From: Halocatena pleomorpha
GTDB taxonomy: Archaea > Halobacteriota > Halobacteria > Halobacteriales > Haloarculaceae
Direction: 5' to 3'
Assembly (NCBI RefSeq): GCF_003862495.1
Contig: NZ_RRCH01000003.1
Coordinates: 372,001 to 436,000, forward strand
Length of the DNA: 64,000 bases
Each line of letters begins with the position of its first letter. Position 1 is the stretch's first letter. Positions 17,503 to 26,431 of this stretch are shown here, one piece after another. A program made the position numbers and the translations under genes. The notes under the pieces are model-generated. The model saw nothing but the letters and a program-made list of their open reading frames with translations. It was not told the origin of the DNA and searched no databases.

Positions 17503-18276
17503 TCAATAATGATCCTTCTGTCGGCCGAGGTGGCACGCCACGACGAGGTAGTCCCGCAAAAACACGATCAGTGACGGTGGAAGCACGACGGCGGCGAGCG
17601 TTTGAATCGTCTCAGGTGAGAGCACAGGTGCCAGCGCGACCGTAATGAACACCATCTGTACTCCCGCAAGCGGCCGTCGAACTACGCTTGGTGGAAGCTC
17701 TGCGATCGGTTTCCCGCGTTGTCGTCGTAGTCCGCGGCCGGCTTTGAAGAGATATCGCGCGGCCGAAAGCGACAGATACCAAACGGGCAGCCGTCCCCAG
17801 AGCACGGCGACGATCGGGGCGACCAGAACGCCGAGCGTGTCAAACGCCATGTCCAATTTCGTCCCGAGCACCGTCGTTCGTCCCAGAATGCGGGCTGTGA
17901 ACCCATCCACCCAATCGAGCAGACAGCCCGAGCCGTAGAGCAATGCTGGCATCCACGCCAGAGCGGGCGTCGGTTCGACGACGGCGAACCCAGCGACGGC
18001 CGCGAAGGCCGCGCCACGGGTGAGCGTCACCGCGTTTGCGAATCCGAGAGAATCGTACAACCCCTCTGTCCCTACTGGATGATTCGTGTCGAGATGCTGC
18101 CGGAGGTATCGAAGCTCAACAGTCCCGACGACAGTTGTGAGAACGAGCCACTGCGTCGCCAGCTGAGGGGCTGTAACCACGGCAACGCCGCTGGCTCCGG
18201 CGAGCAGCACGAGCATGAAGAGGGCGACGACGAGAATCCAATCACGCTGAAGACTGGTCGTTGTGGTCGCTGTCAT
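17503..18276 (-). CDS. CDP-alcohol phosphotransferase, membrane-bound
   Basis: A 257-residue membrane enzyme with the full family signature D121-x2-DG-x2-AR-x8-G-x3-D142-x3-D146 (LLDWVDGFTARILG, then TKLDMAFD). The four aspartates that bind Mg and CDP are present, so the enzyme should be active. About six TM helices surround the motif. It transfers a phospho-alcohol from CDP-activated donors to an alcohol, as in phospholipid headgroup synthesis (archaetidyl or related lipids). The acceptor is not known. It is the first gene of the operon that runs down to 14510, and is divergent from the glycosyltransferase at 18448. Confidence 0.9.
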   Translation of the reverse strand: MTATTTTSLQRDWILVVALFMLVLLAGASGVAVVTAPQLATQWLVLTTVVGTVELRYLRQHLDTNHPVGTEGLYDSLGFANAVTLTRGAAFAAVAGFAVVEPTPALAWMPALLYGSGCLLDWVDGFTARILGRTTVLGTKLDMAFDTLGVLVAPIVAVLWGRLPVWYLSLSAARYLFKAGRGLRRQRGKPIAELPPSVVRRPLAGVQMVFITVALAPVLSPETIQTLAAVVLPPSLIVFLRDYLVVACHLGRQKDHY

Positions 18277-18447
18277 AGGAGTCGCCCAGACGCCGGATCT
18301 TCAAGCGACAAGTCAGAGAGACCAGCTACACACTTCCCCGCGACCGATCCCGCACCAACGAACACACACGTCACGACGCGTCTTTCGATCGGAAACACAA
18401 AAAAGTAGAGGGCGTAGGGTTATTGAGAAACGACACGAACGCCGCAT

Positions 18448-19569
18448 ATGGCCCGCGTCGCTGTGCTCCACAACACGCTTGATTTCCATGGCGGTGCTGA
18501 CGCTGTCTGTCTCGCTGCTTGTGAAGCGCTCCAGACCATCCACGATGTCACGTTGATCACCGTTTCGGGGACGAACCCAGCAGTTCTCGCGGACCGCTTT
18601 GGTGTCTCCATCCCGGATATCGCTGTGAGGATGCCCCGTGGTGCACCGGCAATCTCGGGGACGCTTTCGGCTGGTGCTCCGTGGATCGGTCCACAACTCG
18701 CGTTCCGGAGTGTCCTGCTCCACCGCTTTTTCCGATCATTTGCTGGTGAATTCGATCTCGCGGTGAGCACGGCAAACGAGTTCTCGCTGTCGCTTCCATC
18801 GGTCCAGTACGTCCATTATCCGCAGTTCAATCTCCATCGGCTTTCTGACGCTGCTCCGGGTCGTCTGAACCGTCTCTGGAGCCGCCTCGCCGGTCCCACC
18901 CGTGCTGAGGCGACTGCTCCCGGTGTCACACTGCTCTCGAATTCCTCGTGGACAGCGTCAGTGGTCGAGGAGATTTACGGCGGTCGGCCGACGGTGTGTG
19001 TCCCACCTGTCGATCCGGTCCCGTGTGACCGTCCGTGGTCGGACCGTGAGGAAGGAATCGTCGTGGTCGGGCGACTCGCGCCGGATAAACGAGTGCTCGA
19101 CGCGATCACGGTGATCGACCGTCTCCGCGAACGAGGATACGATCTTCACCTCCACATCGTTGGCGCGACACCGCGGGCGTACCGAAATTACGCCGCTCGG
19201 GTCACCGCCGCCGCCCGCGAACGATCGTACGTCGTGGTGGAACGAAACGTCACACGAAGCCGTCGTGAACGGTTGTTGTGCACCCACAAGTACGGCCTGA
19301 ATATGAAACCGAAAGAGCATTTTGGGATGACCGTCGCTGAGTACGGCACGGCCGGAATGATCGCGTTCGCTCCCGCGAGTGGGGGCCAACAGGAAGTGCT
19401 CGACGGTCGTTCCGATCGGCTGTTCGATTCCCTCAGAGAGGCCGTCACACTCATCGCACGTGCGGTAGACGCCGACGAATCTCCGGCGTTCTCCACAGAA
19501 CGGTTCTCCCGAAAGACATTCCAGAGATCACTTCGATCACACGTTGAGCGACTCCTCGAAGCACAGTGA
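18448..19569 (+). CDS. GT4-family glycosyltransferase
   Basis: This 373-residue enzyme has two Rossmann halves: an N-terminal acceptor domain (VAVLHNTLDFHGGADAV) and a C-terminal nucleotide-sugar domain (GIVVVGRLAPDKRVLDAI, LHLHIVGATPRAY). The catalytic E-x7-E motif is KPKEHFGMTVAEYG, followed by the usual AP-GGQQEVL loop. It probably adds a sugar to a lipid or cell-surface precursor on the cytosolic face. It stands divergent from the CDP-alcohol phosphotransferase operon by 171 nt, which suggests shared pathway or promoter region. Confidence 0.88.
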   Translation: MARVAVLHNTLDFHGGADAVCLAACEALQTIHDVTLITVSGTNPAVLADRFGVSIPDIAVRMPRGAPAISGTLSAGAPWIGPQLAFRSVLLHRFFRSFAGEFDLAVSTANEFSLSLPSVQYVHYPQFNLHRLSDAAPGRLNRLWSRLAGPTRAEATAPGVTLLSNSSWTASVVEEIYGGRPTVCVPPVDPVPCDRPWSDREEGIVVVGRLAPDKRVLDAITVIDRLRERGYDLHLHIVGATPRAYRNYAARVTAAARERSYVVVERNVTRSRRERLLCTHKYGLNMKPKEHFGMTVAEYGTAGMIAFAPASGGQQEVLDGRSDRLFDSLREAVTLIARAVDADESPAFSTERFSRKTFQRSLRSHVERLLEAQ

Positions 19570-19604
19570 ACCCGGCATTCGCAAGTAGCCATCTCTCTGC
19601 AAGT

Positions 19605-21398
19605 TTACACGACGTAGTAGTCGTTGGCCGATTTTTGTTCCCGATCCTTCTGGCTCCCAGGTTTGTTCGCTCGCGGGCGGCCAGTGGTTGGATCCTTCCG
19701 GAAGGTTACGCCCACGGTCTGTAAAAACCGGTTTATTCCGTGGTGGACGGGCTGCGGAGACCGCCCGATCCCTCGCGTTCCGGGGTCGCCCTCGAACACC
19801 ACGGCCCGGTCGGAAACGTAATCAAGAAGGAGTAAATCGTGCTCGATAACGAAGCAGTACACGTTCTCTCGCGTGACGAACTGGCGCAGCGTCGCACCGA
19901 ACGCCGTTCGTTGCTGGGCGTCGAGATACGCAGACGGCTCGTCCAACAGATACAGCTGTGCGTCTCGACCGAGCGCGAGCGCGATGCTCACTCGCTGTAG
20001 CTCACCGCCGGAGAGATCCGCCACTGTTCGTTCCGACAAAGAATCGAGATCGAACGACTGCCGCAGATCGGTTTCGACCGTTCGACTGGAGACATCAAGG
20101 GCGCTGGCGAACAACTCTTCTACCGTCCCTTCGAAGGCGGGTTGCAGATACTGGGGTTTGTACGAGACCCTGACATCGGTGCCGATCTCTCCCTCGTCTG
20201 GCGTGAGAACGCCTGCAAGCAGCTTTGCGAACGTCGTTTTTCCCAGCCCGTTTCGACCCAGAATGCCGAGAACTTCACCGTCCCGGAGCGTTCCCGGTTC
20301 GACGCGCAGTGAAAACGACTCGAATGACGTTTTCAGCGTCGGAAATTCGAACGCGTCAGTTCCGCGATCGGCGGGGCGTGTAGAGTCCTGAAGGAAGTCG
20401 ATCGCCTGTTCCCGGATCCGGACGTTTTCATCGCGCAAATAGCCATCGAGAAACTGATTGATCCCGCGCCGGGTTGAAAGCGGCCGTGAGACAACCCCGA
20501 ACCCCGCCGGTTCACCGTACACCACATGAACGCTGTCAGCGACGACATCCAGCGTGATGAGGTCGTGATCGACAACAAGTGCCACCGAGTCCCCTGTGAA
20601 CTCCTGTATTGTTTGGGCGACCGTCAGCCGTTGATCGACATCGAGATACGACGACGGTTCGTCGATCAGATACGTGTCGGCGTCAGCCACGAGCGTCGCA
20701 GCGACCGCAACACGTTGTAACTCGCCGCCGGAAACGTCATCGACGCGCCGGTCGGTGAGCGCAGTGAGATCGAGGCGTTCGAGGAGCGCATCACCCACGC
20801 CTCGTTCGTCGCGGTCACCGAGGAGATCCCCAACGGTGCCGTCGTACTGATCGTGAATCCGATCGATCCGCTGGGGTTTGTACGCCGTTCGAACGGTTCC
20901 GTCCCGGAGCCGTTCGAGATACGTCTGGACAGCAGTACCGCGAAATTCACGAACGATGGTGTCCCACCCCGGATCAGCCGCGGCGTCTCCGAGATTTGGT
21001 TTCAACGATCTGCTGAGAATGCCGAGCGCAGTCGATTTGCCGACGCCGTTCGGACCGAGCAAGCCGACGACACGCCCCTCGGACGGTCCGGGCAGTTCGT
21101 AGAGGCGAAAGCCGTTGTCTCCGAACTGATGGACCAACTCACCGCGTTCAGCGGGAAGCTGCACGATCTCGATCGCGTCAGTGGGAATCTTGTTTGCAAC
21201 GATCTTGTGCTCCTCGATCACTACCTCGTCGTTGATGTGTAACTCCCCGTCGTCTGTCAGGTGAAACCCCTCATCCTGCCCCGTCTGATTCAGGGGATCG
21301 TATTTCAGCGCGATGTCTCGAACCTCGTCGGTGACCATCTCCTGATCGATCACCGCCACGTACTTATCTTGTTGCGCTGATGTGGTGGGGTCTCCCAT
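19605..21398 (-). CDS. ABCE1/Rli1 paralogue lacking all Fe-S cysteines
   Basis: A 597-residue twin-ATPase protein. Both nucleotide-binding sites look intact: Walker A GPNGVGKST (115-123) and GRNGLGKTT (381-389), SGGELQR signatures (223, 463), Walker B LIDEP and LLDEP, and H-loops VVDHD and VIEHD. The N-terminal region aligns with Rli1 (YVAVIDQE, YDPLN, IVANKIPTDAI), but every cysteine of the two [4Fe-4S] clusters is replaced; the only cysteine is in the second ATPase (C515). True ABCE1 splits ribosomes in termination and recycling; this copy may act on ribosomes in another way, or regulate. ATG 21398 gives the conserved N-terminus. Confidence 0.9.
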   Translation of the reverse strand: MGDPTTSAQQDKYVAVIDQEMVTDEVRDIALKYDPLNQTGQDEGFHLTDDGELHINDEVVIEEHKIVANKIPTDAIEIVQLPAERGELVHQFGDNGFRLYELPGPSEGRVVGLLGPNGVGKSTALGILSRSLKPNLGDAAADPGWDTIVREFRGTAVQTYLERLRDGTVRTAYKPQRIDRIHDQYDGTVGDLLGDRDERGVGDALLERLDLTALTDRRVDDVSGGELQRVAVAATLVADADTYLIDEPSSYLDVDQRLTVAQTIQEFTGDSVALVVDHDLITLDVVADSVHVVYGEPAGFGVVSRPLSTRRGINQFLDGYLRDENVRIREQAIDFLQDSTRPADRGTDAFEFPTLKTSFESFSLRVEPGTLRDGEVLGILGRNGLGKTTFAKLLAGVLTPDEGEIGTDVRVSYKPQYLQPAFEGTVEELFASALDVSSRTVETDLRQSFDLDSLSERTVADLSGGELQRVSIALALGRDAQLYLLDEPSAYLDAQQRTAFGATLRQFVTRENVYCFVIEHDLLLLDYVSDRAVVFEGDPGTRGIGRSPQPVHHGINRFLQTVGVTFRKDPTTGRPRANKPGSQKDREQKSANDYYVV

Positions 21399-21549
21399 GC
21401 GAACGAGTAGTGGACCGGACCACAAGTGAATTTCTGCGGCTCCGCGCTCGGACGGCCATCGATGACCCGATCGGAGTGCAGTAGTTGTAATTGAAGGGGA
21501 ACCGGGTAGCTATGGCGATCGATACTGCATGTTGAGCACACCGGTGGGA

Positions 21550-22359
21550 CTACAGGGACAGCGTCGACGCGGGGGCTGTTGGCGAGACGGACGACGTTTC
21601 GATGAGCGTGGATCTGATGAGCGTGTCGTGCCCCCGGCGCAACCGTTCGGAAAGGGCCTGGTGCGAGACGCTCATCTTGTCCGCCAGTTCCTCAAGCCCG
21701 ATTTTCCGGGGAACGTCGAAATACCCGTGTCGACACGCCTGCGTGAGAACCCGGTGCTGTGCCGGTGTCAGTCCACACTGGACCATCCGATCGGAGTCAA
21801 GTGAGCGAATCGTATCGATCGTAACGGAAAGCCCGTAGCGCTCACAGCACTCCGTCGCGGTTCGAACATCCTCACGGGTGGGATAGAGAACTTCGACGGC
21901 CCATCCTGACCGGGTGCCGCGGTTGCTGAGCAGGATTCCCTGCGATTGAAGAAGGATTTCGATGCAGCGGTGAACGTTGTGAGTCCACTCCACCCGATAT
22001 AAGCACCGATCGTCAGATTGACACAGCTCTTTAGCAGCAAACACGGTCGGGTCATCATTCAAGATGCCTGTCAGATCAGCTTCGTCAGTGCTGGCCCACA
22101 ACATAGACATGTTGGCTGTCTCGCCCGCCGCTACAAGCGGAGCACACTCGACGGTGAGATCCGGCACCGTGGCAAACGTTTCGTGCAACCCGAACGCTTC
22201 GGTCGGAAGCCGCCCACACACGAGCGTGCTTTCGTCTCCTCGGCCGATCCCAGCGATCTGGTTCGCGTTTCGATCCGTTCGAATGCCCATGTCCGTCTGA
22301 TCGGGTGACTCGCCGGTAAGTATTTCCTTGATCATCTTACTATTAATTCTCTCTTCCAT
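21550..22359 (-). CDS. Bat-type HTH-10 transcriptional regulator
   Basis: A 269-residue haloarchaeal regulator with an N-terminal sensory region containing several cysteines and a C-terminal HTH-10 domain: LTPAQHRVLTQACRHGYFDV, then LEELADKMSVSHQALSERLRRG and a short helix ending IRSTLIE. This layout is shared with the bacterioopsin activator Bat and its many paralogues. Signal and targets are unknown. It is followed by 65 nt and a second, paralogous regulator upstream, so the two probably arose by tandem duplication. Confidence 0.88.
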   Translation of the reverse strand: MEERINSKMIKEILTGESPDQTDMGIRTDRNANQIAGIGRGDESTLVCGRLPTEAFGLHETFATVPDLTVECAPLVAAGETANMSMLWASTDEADLTGILNDDPTVFAAKELCQSDDRCLYRVEWTHNVHRCIEILLQSQGILLSNRGTRSGWAVEVLYPTREDVRTATECCERYGLSVTIDTIRSLDSDRMVQCGLTPAQHRVLTQACRHGYFDVPRKIGLEELADKMSVSHQALSERLRRGHDTLIRSTLIETSSVSPTAPASTLSL

Positions 22360-22424
22360 CCTGTATAATAATCGTCGGTGTGACTAATTACTCAACCACC
22401 CTTCAGTAAGAAAGGTGTCAGCAG

Positions 22425-23102
22425 TCACTCCTCGCTCGCCGCGCTGTCGCTTGTTGTGTTCGAAATGAGCGTTTCCCGGACCAGCACGGAGAGACCACGA
22501 CGGAGGCGCTGTGACAGCGCGGAATCGCTGATATCCATCGCGTCAGCGAGGTCAGTTACGGAACTGTCTCGGGGGACGTTGAAGTAGCCCTGTCGATACG
22601 CCTCCGTGATCGCTTCTCGTTGTTTGGTTGATAACGACGGGTCGTCGGTCGATTCGGCCGAACTGTGCAACTGCCGGAGCAACAGGGGGATACCATGATC
22701 GGTAACGGCTTGATTGAACGCCGTGAGATCCTCGTGAGTCGCAAAGCGAAGCCGAAACCGCCACTCCTCGGCGGTGCCTTCGGCTTTAAGCAGACGGGCA
22801 TCCGTGTCGATCATGATCCGGATGAGTCCACCGATTTCCGTTTGCCAGTGGACTTCGAACAGTTCCTCATCGTTCGCCGTCGAAATGGTTCGAACGAGTT
22901 CCGTCTGTGAATGCTCCTGAAGCGCCGCTTGCACCGCCGATGGATCGTCGTGTGATAGCCACACCAACGGCAACGGCTCGGAGCGGAGTGGCACGACCCG
23001 CTCAAGCCGAACGCTAAGACCCTGAAACTCACTGAACACCCGTCCCAGTTCGAAACTCTCAGCAGGGATTGTGATATCAACGACGATGTTTGTATCAGTC
23101 AT
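22425..23102 (-). CDS. Bat-type HTH-10 transcriptional regulator (second copy)
   Basis: A 225-residue regulator from ATG 23102 (MTDTNIVVDITIPAESF). The N-terminal 150 residues form the Bat HTH-associated sensory domain (GRVFSEFQGLSVRLERVVPL, FEVHWQTEIGG), and the C-terminus is HTH-10: REAITEAYRQGYFNVPRD, LADAMDISDSALSQRLRRG, LVRETLI. It shares the spacing of these motifs with the adjacent protein at 21550-22359. The upstream ATG at 23141 would lengthen it by 13 residues with no conserved content. Confidence 0.88.
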   Translation of the reverse strand: MTDTNIVVDITIPAESFELGRVFSEFQGLSVRLERVVPLRSEPLPLVWLSHDDPSAVQAALQEHSQTELVRTISTANDEELFEVHWQTEIGGLIRIMIDTDARLLKAEGTAEEWRFRLRFATHEDLTAFNQAVTDHGIPLLLRQLHSSAESTDDPSLSTKQREAITEAYRQGYFNVPRDSSVTDLADAMDISDSALSQRLRRGLSVLVRETLISNTTSDSAASEE

Positions 23103-23313
23103 GTGTTCGGAGTGTTGCTGTATGGTTGCTACTGATAACAAAGAATATAGAACCTTCGATATTCAAGGATTATATAAAATATGCCGCCGTACCACTCCGG
23201 GGTCTCGGTGGCGACCGGGGCTGGATCCTGCCGTCCCCGCGTGTCTCGACAGGTTGCTTTCGATTACTCACCGAGCGGACAGTATTTACGACTCGGCGTC
23301 GTAGTCCCCGTCA

Positions 23314-23748
23314 ATGTCCCGGAACATTCTCGTTCCGATCGATAGCTCCGAGCAATCGCGCGAGGCATTGGAGTACGCGCTGACCGAACACGCTGAGGAC
23401 GACATCACGGTCATTCACGTTCTGGATCCTGTCCAGCAGCACGCTTACGGCGGAATCGAAGGGGGTGGGATGGTGAGTTACGAAGCCATTCAAGAACAAC
23501 GACAGCAAGAGGCCCAACAGCTGTTGGCGGAGGCGACCGAACGGGCCGACGCCCACAACGTTGGCATTGACACCGAAATACAAACCGGATCAACCAAACG
23601 CGCCATCGTGGCGTACGCTGACGACCACGGGATGGATCACATCGTTATTGGAAGCCACGGCCGTTCCGGTGCGAGTCGTATCCTCCTCGGAAGCGTCGCC
23701 GAAACGGTTGCTCGCCGGTCATCAGTGCCAGTTACCATCGTTCGGTAA
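23314..23748 (+). CDS. UspA-family universal stress protein
   Basis: A single-domain 144-residue Usp: MSRNILVPIDSSEQSREALE, ITVIHVLDP, and the ATP-binding G-x2-G-x9-G-(S/T) motif GSHGRSGASRILLGSVAETV close to the C-terminus. The motif suggests nucleotide binding. It lies 25 nt upstream of a MOT1-type transporter, and these small Usp proteins often accompany transporters. Divergent Bat-type regulators sit on the other side. Confidence 0.9.
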   Translation: MSRNILVPIDSSEQSREALEYALTEHAEDDITVIHVLDPVQQHAYGGIEGGGMVSYEAIQEQRQQEAQQLLAEATERADAHNVGIDTEIQTGSTKRAIVAYADDHGMDHIVIGSHGRSGASRILLGSVAETVARRSSVPVTIVR

Positions 23749-23773
23749 GCATCGCACAGTGAGACGCTGAACA

Positions 23774-24916
23774 GTGACGATCCCTGCGCCGCAGGCCAGG
23801 AAACACAGGGGTGTTCGAACGGTGTCTTTCCTGAATCGGATCGACCATCAACGACTCGCCTTCGGTTCGAACGAGATCACAGGAGCGATCGGTGATTCGA
23901 TCACGGTGTTGCCGATCGTCGTCGCTCTCGGACTCGTGACCGATGTCTCGGTGCCACACGTGCTGGTGGCCTTCGGCGTCTTCCAGATCATCTGGGGAAT
24001 CAGATACGGCCTGCCCGTTTCGGTCGAACCGATGAAGGCGTTGGCCGCCCTCGCTATCGCTGGAACGCTCACATACGCTGAACTCGCCACCGCCGGGGTG
24101 ATACTGGGCGTCGTGCTCCTCGTGATCGGTCTCGGGGGCGTCTTAGCAGCCGCCGAACGCTGGATCGGAACGCCGGTCGTCCGAGGCGTGCAGTTCGCAG
24201 TCGGGTTGCTCCTCGTTGAAACCGGTCTCCACCTCGCCAGCGACCGGTGGGTTCTCGCCGGCGTGGGGGCGCTGATCGTCGTCGTGCTCATCTGTGCAGG
24301 TTCGAAAAACGTGAGCGCGCTCGCCGTCCTGACCGTCGGGATAACGATTGCCATCGTGACAGCAGGACTACCGGCACCCCACTGGCCGGGACCGCCGCCA
24401 ACGCCGTTCACAACTGGGATCACGTGGACTACTGCGGACGGCGTGGTTGCGCAGTTGGCGATGACGATTGGGAACGCGGCACTCGCAAGTTCGCTGTTGA
24501 TCGCTGATCGCTTCGGAGAAGATGTCACACCCGACGAACTGTCGACGAGCATGGGGATGACGAATCTGGTGGCGATTCCAGTCGGTGGAATCCCGATGTG
24601 CCACGGCTGTGATGGGATCGCGGGAAAACACGCGTTCGGCGCGCGAACAGGCGGTGCGAACGTCGTCGTCGGGTTGTTTTATCTTGGGATCGCGCTTTTC
24701 ACGACAGCACCGCTGCTACGCGCGTTTCCAGTGGCGATGCTCGGCGTATTGCTCGTGATCATCGGGGCGTCGCTGGCGACGAGCGTCCTGCGCTCCTCGA
24801 ACCGTCTGCTCTCAGCAGGTATCGGAGTGGTGGCGATCCTCGTGGGTCTCGGCGTCGCGTTCGCTGTCGGAATCCTCGTGCACCTAACCCTGGAACGAAC
24901 GACCGCTGAAAACTGA
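23774..24916 (+). CDS. MOT1-type sulfate/molybdate transporter
   Basis: A membrane protein of 380 residues from GTG 23774, or 364 from GTG 23822 (MSFLNRIDHQRLAFG), which starts closer to the conserved region. It has the internal two-fold pattern of the MOT1/SulP-related group: GDSITVLPIVVALG, YGLPVSVEPMKALAALAIAG in the first half and NAALASSLLIADRFGE, PMCHGCDGIAGKHAFGARTG in the second. Ten or so TM segments are visible. The family transports molybdate or sulfate; the substrate here is inferred. It is in an apparent operon with the UspA gene. Confidence 0.85.
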   Translation: MTIPAPQARKHRGVRTVSFLNRIDHQRLAFGSNEITGAIGDSITVLPIVVALGLVTDVSVPHVLVAFGVFQIIWGIRYGLPVSVEPMKALAALAIAGTLTYAELATAGVILGVVLLVIGLGGVLAAAERWIGTPVVRGVQFAVGLLLVETGLHLASDRWVLAGVGALIVVVLICAGSKNVSALAVLTVGITIAIVTAGLPAPHWPGPPPTPFTTGITWTTADGVVAQLAMTIGNAALASSLLIADRFGEDVTPDELSTSMGMTNLVAIPVGGIPMCHGCDGIAGKHAFGARTGGANVVVGLFYLGIALFTTAPLLRAFPVAMLGVLLVIIGASLATSVLRSSNRLLSAGIGVVAILVGLGVAFAVGILVHLTLERTTAEN

Positions 24917-24963
24917 TTCCTGTTCGGGTATATTGCTGTTGGTTATGTGTAGTATCATCCCTT

Positions 24964-24985
24964 ATTACAAGCATACGCTTGTAAT
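24964..24985. promoter_or_regulatory. Intergenic palindrome, copy A of four
   Basis: ATTACAAGC - ATAC - GCTTGTAAT, a perfect 9-bp inverted repeat, in the gap between the MOT1-type transporter and the CBS protein. It shares ATTAC-N4-RTAC-N2-WTGTAAY with copies at 39024, 42338 and 59999, all intergenic. It looks like a dimeric regulator's operator. Confidence 0.6.
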
Positions 24986-25180
24986 GGTCGTGCTTGGAAA
25001 TGTCTGGGTTGGCTGTAATACAGATAGATCGGCTCCGGACCGTACTGTATCGGTTCTGCGCGAATTGTCTGTGATCGAATATTTATTGGAATCGAGCGGG
25101 GACCGCCCGTGAGAGAGGACGCGCAACGGCAGTCATTGCAACCACACGGCTTTTCTCTCACGGTAACACATCTTCTAGCG

Positions 25181-26413
25181 ATGGACATCTCGGAGGCTGT
25201 TATGACCGAGCACGCATCGTTCGATCCAGAGACGCGGGTGTCAAAGCTCCGAGGGGCGTTCGATCGGGAGGTGTTGACGAACGCCATCCTCGTAGAGGGC
25301 GAGGAAGTCGAAGGGGTTATTCCGCGAAAGGAACTGCTCGGCTCCCACCACGACCCGGGGGAGAAGTTACGGTCGATCGTTCGGAGTCCACCCCGGGTCA
25401 GTCGGACGGAGGATGTCCGAGAAACGGCGCGGTTGATGGTTGAGAGTGAACTGAAACTGCTGCCCGTCTACGAGGGAACACAGTTCTATGGGGTTATCAC
25501 CGACCACGCCATTCTCGATCTCGTGTTGGAACATTTAGACGCACTCAGTGTCGAGGATGTCTTCACCCGAGATCTCATCTCGGTCAAACCGGACGATACG
25601 CTGGGCCGGGTCATCAACGTGCTCCGGGAAAACGACATCTCTCGCGTGCCAGTGATCGAAGAGACGGAAGCGATCGGTCTCATCAGCGTCTTCGACCTCG
25701 TGGAGTTCATCGTCCGGAAGATGGACCGCAATCGAAGCGGTGCACCCGACGGCTTCGACGGCCACGGCGGGGCGGGTTCGTCTCCTGGCTTTCGCAGCAA
25801 CCGCAGCTTTGGCGAGCGCGTTGGCGAATCTGCCCGGATGCTCGACCTCCCAGCTCGGGATGTAATGTCGACGCCTGTCCGCACTGTTGCCCCCGAGACG
25901 CCGCTTGATGAAGCCGTTGCGGAGATCCTCGGCACTGAGTACTCATCGTTGGTTGCCATCAACTCGAACGGCACACCGATCGGCATCATGACGACGACTG
26001 ACGTTCTGCGCGCGCTGACGGTCGACGAAGAGAGCCACATGGACATACAAGTGTTCGGTGTCGAACATTTGGAAGGAAATCTTACCCGTACCGACATCGC
26101 CTCCCGAATCGAACGGATCGACCAGAAATACCAAGACATGGATATTTTGGAAGCGAACGTCGTGTTCCACGAGCATCAGGAGCGCCAGCGCGGCACGCCG
26201 TTATTGCTCGTAACCGTTCGGCTGTTCACCGATCAAGGGCGGTTCGTGGGATCGGCCGAGGAGTACGGTGCCCGCCCGGCGTTCAAGGAGGCGGCCGCCG
26301 TTGCGGAAGGAAATGCCCTTGAAGATAAATCCCGGAAGCACCCCGGTGAACGGCGGAATCGTTCCTCCTCACAGGCCAAAAAGCTGCTCAGCTGGTGGCG
26401 TACAGCCGAATAG
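25181..26413 (+). CDS. Four-CBS protein with HPF-like C-terminal domain
   Basis: From ATG 25181 (MDISEAVMTEH) the product is 410 residues. Four CBS motifs are visible at about 1-55, 66-118, 124-178 and 225-280, with a Gly/Ser-rich linker at 188-210. The last 120 residues (DIQVFGVEHLEG, IERIDQKYQDM, RGTPLLLVTVRLFT, FKEAAAVA) have the beta-alpha pattern of a ribosome hibernation-promoting-factor fold, then a basic tail. CBS domains bind adenine nucleotides, so it may couple energy state to ribosome activity; archaeal CBS proteins have been reported as hibernation factors, but this assignment is inference. Confidence 0.8.
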   Translation: MDISEAVMTEHASFDPETRVSKLRGAFDREVLTNAILVEGEEVEGVIPRKELLGSHHDPGEKLRSIVRSPPRVSRTEDVRETARLMVESELKLLPVYEGTQFYGVITDHAILDLVLEHLDALSVEDVFTRDLISVKPDDTLGRVINVLRENDISRVPVIEETEAIGLISVFDLVEFIVRKMDRNRSGAPDGFDGHGGAGSSPGFRSNRSFGERVGESARMLDLPARDVMSTPVRTVAPETPLDEAVAEILGTEYSSLVAINSNGTPIGIMTTTDVLRALTVDEESHMDIQVFGVEHLEGNLTRTDIASRIERIDQKYQDMDILEANVVFHEHQERQRGTPLLLVTVRLFTDQGRFVGSAEEYGARPAFKEAAAVAEGNALEDKSRKHPGERRNRSSSQAKKLLSWWRTAE

Positions 26414-26431
26414 TGAGACCGATCGGGAGGC

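Noticed and set aside
23774-23821. CRISPR or tandem repeats between UspA and the transporter
   Set aside because: Only a short GC-rich stretch is present; no repeat units. No CRISPR array was seen anywhere in the window.
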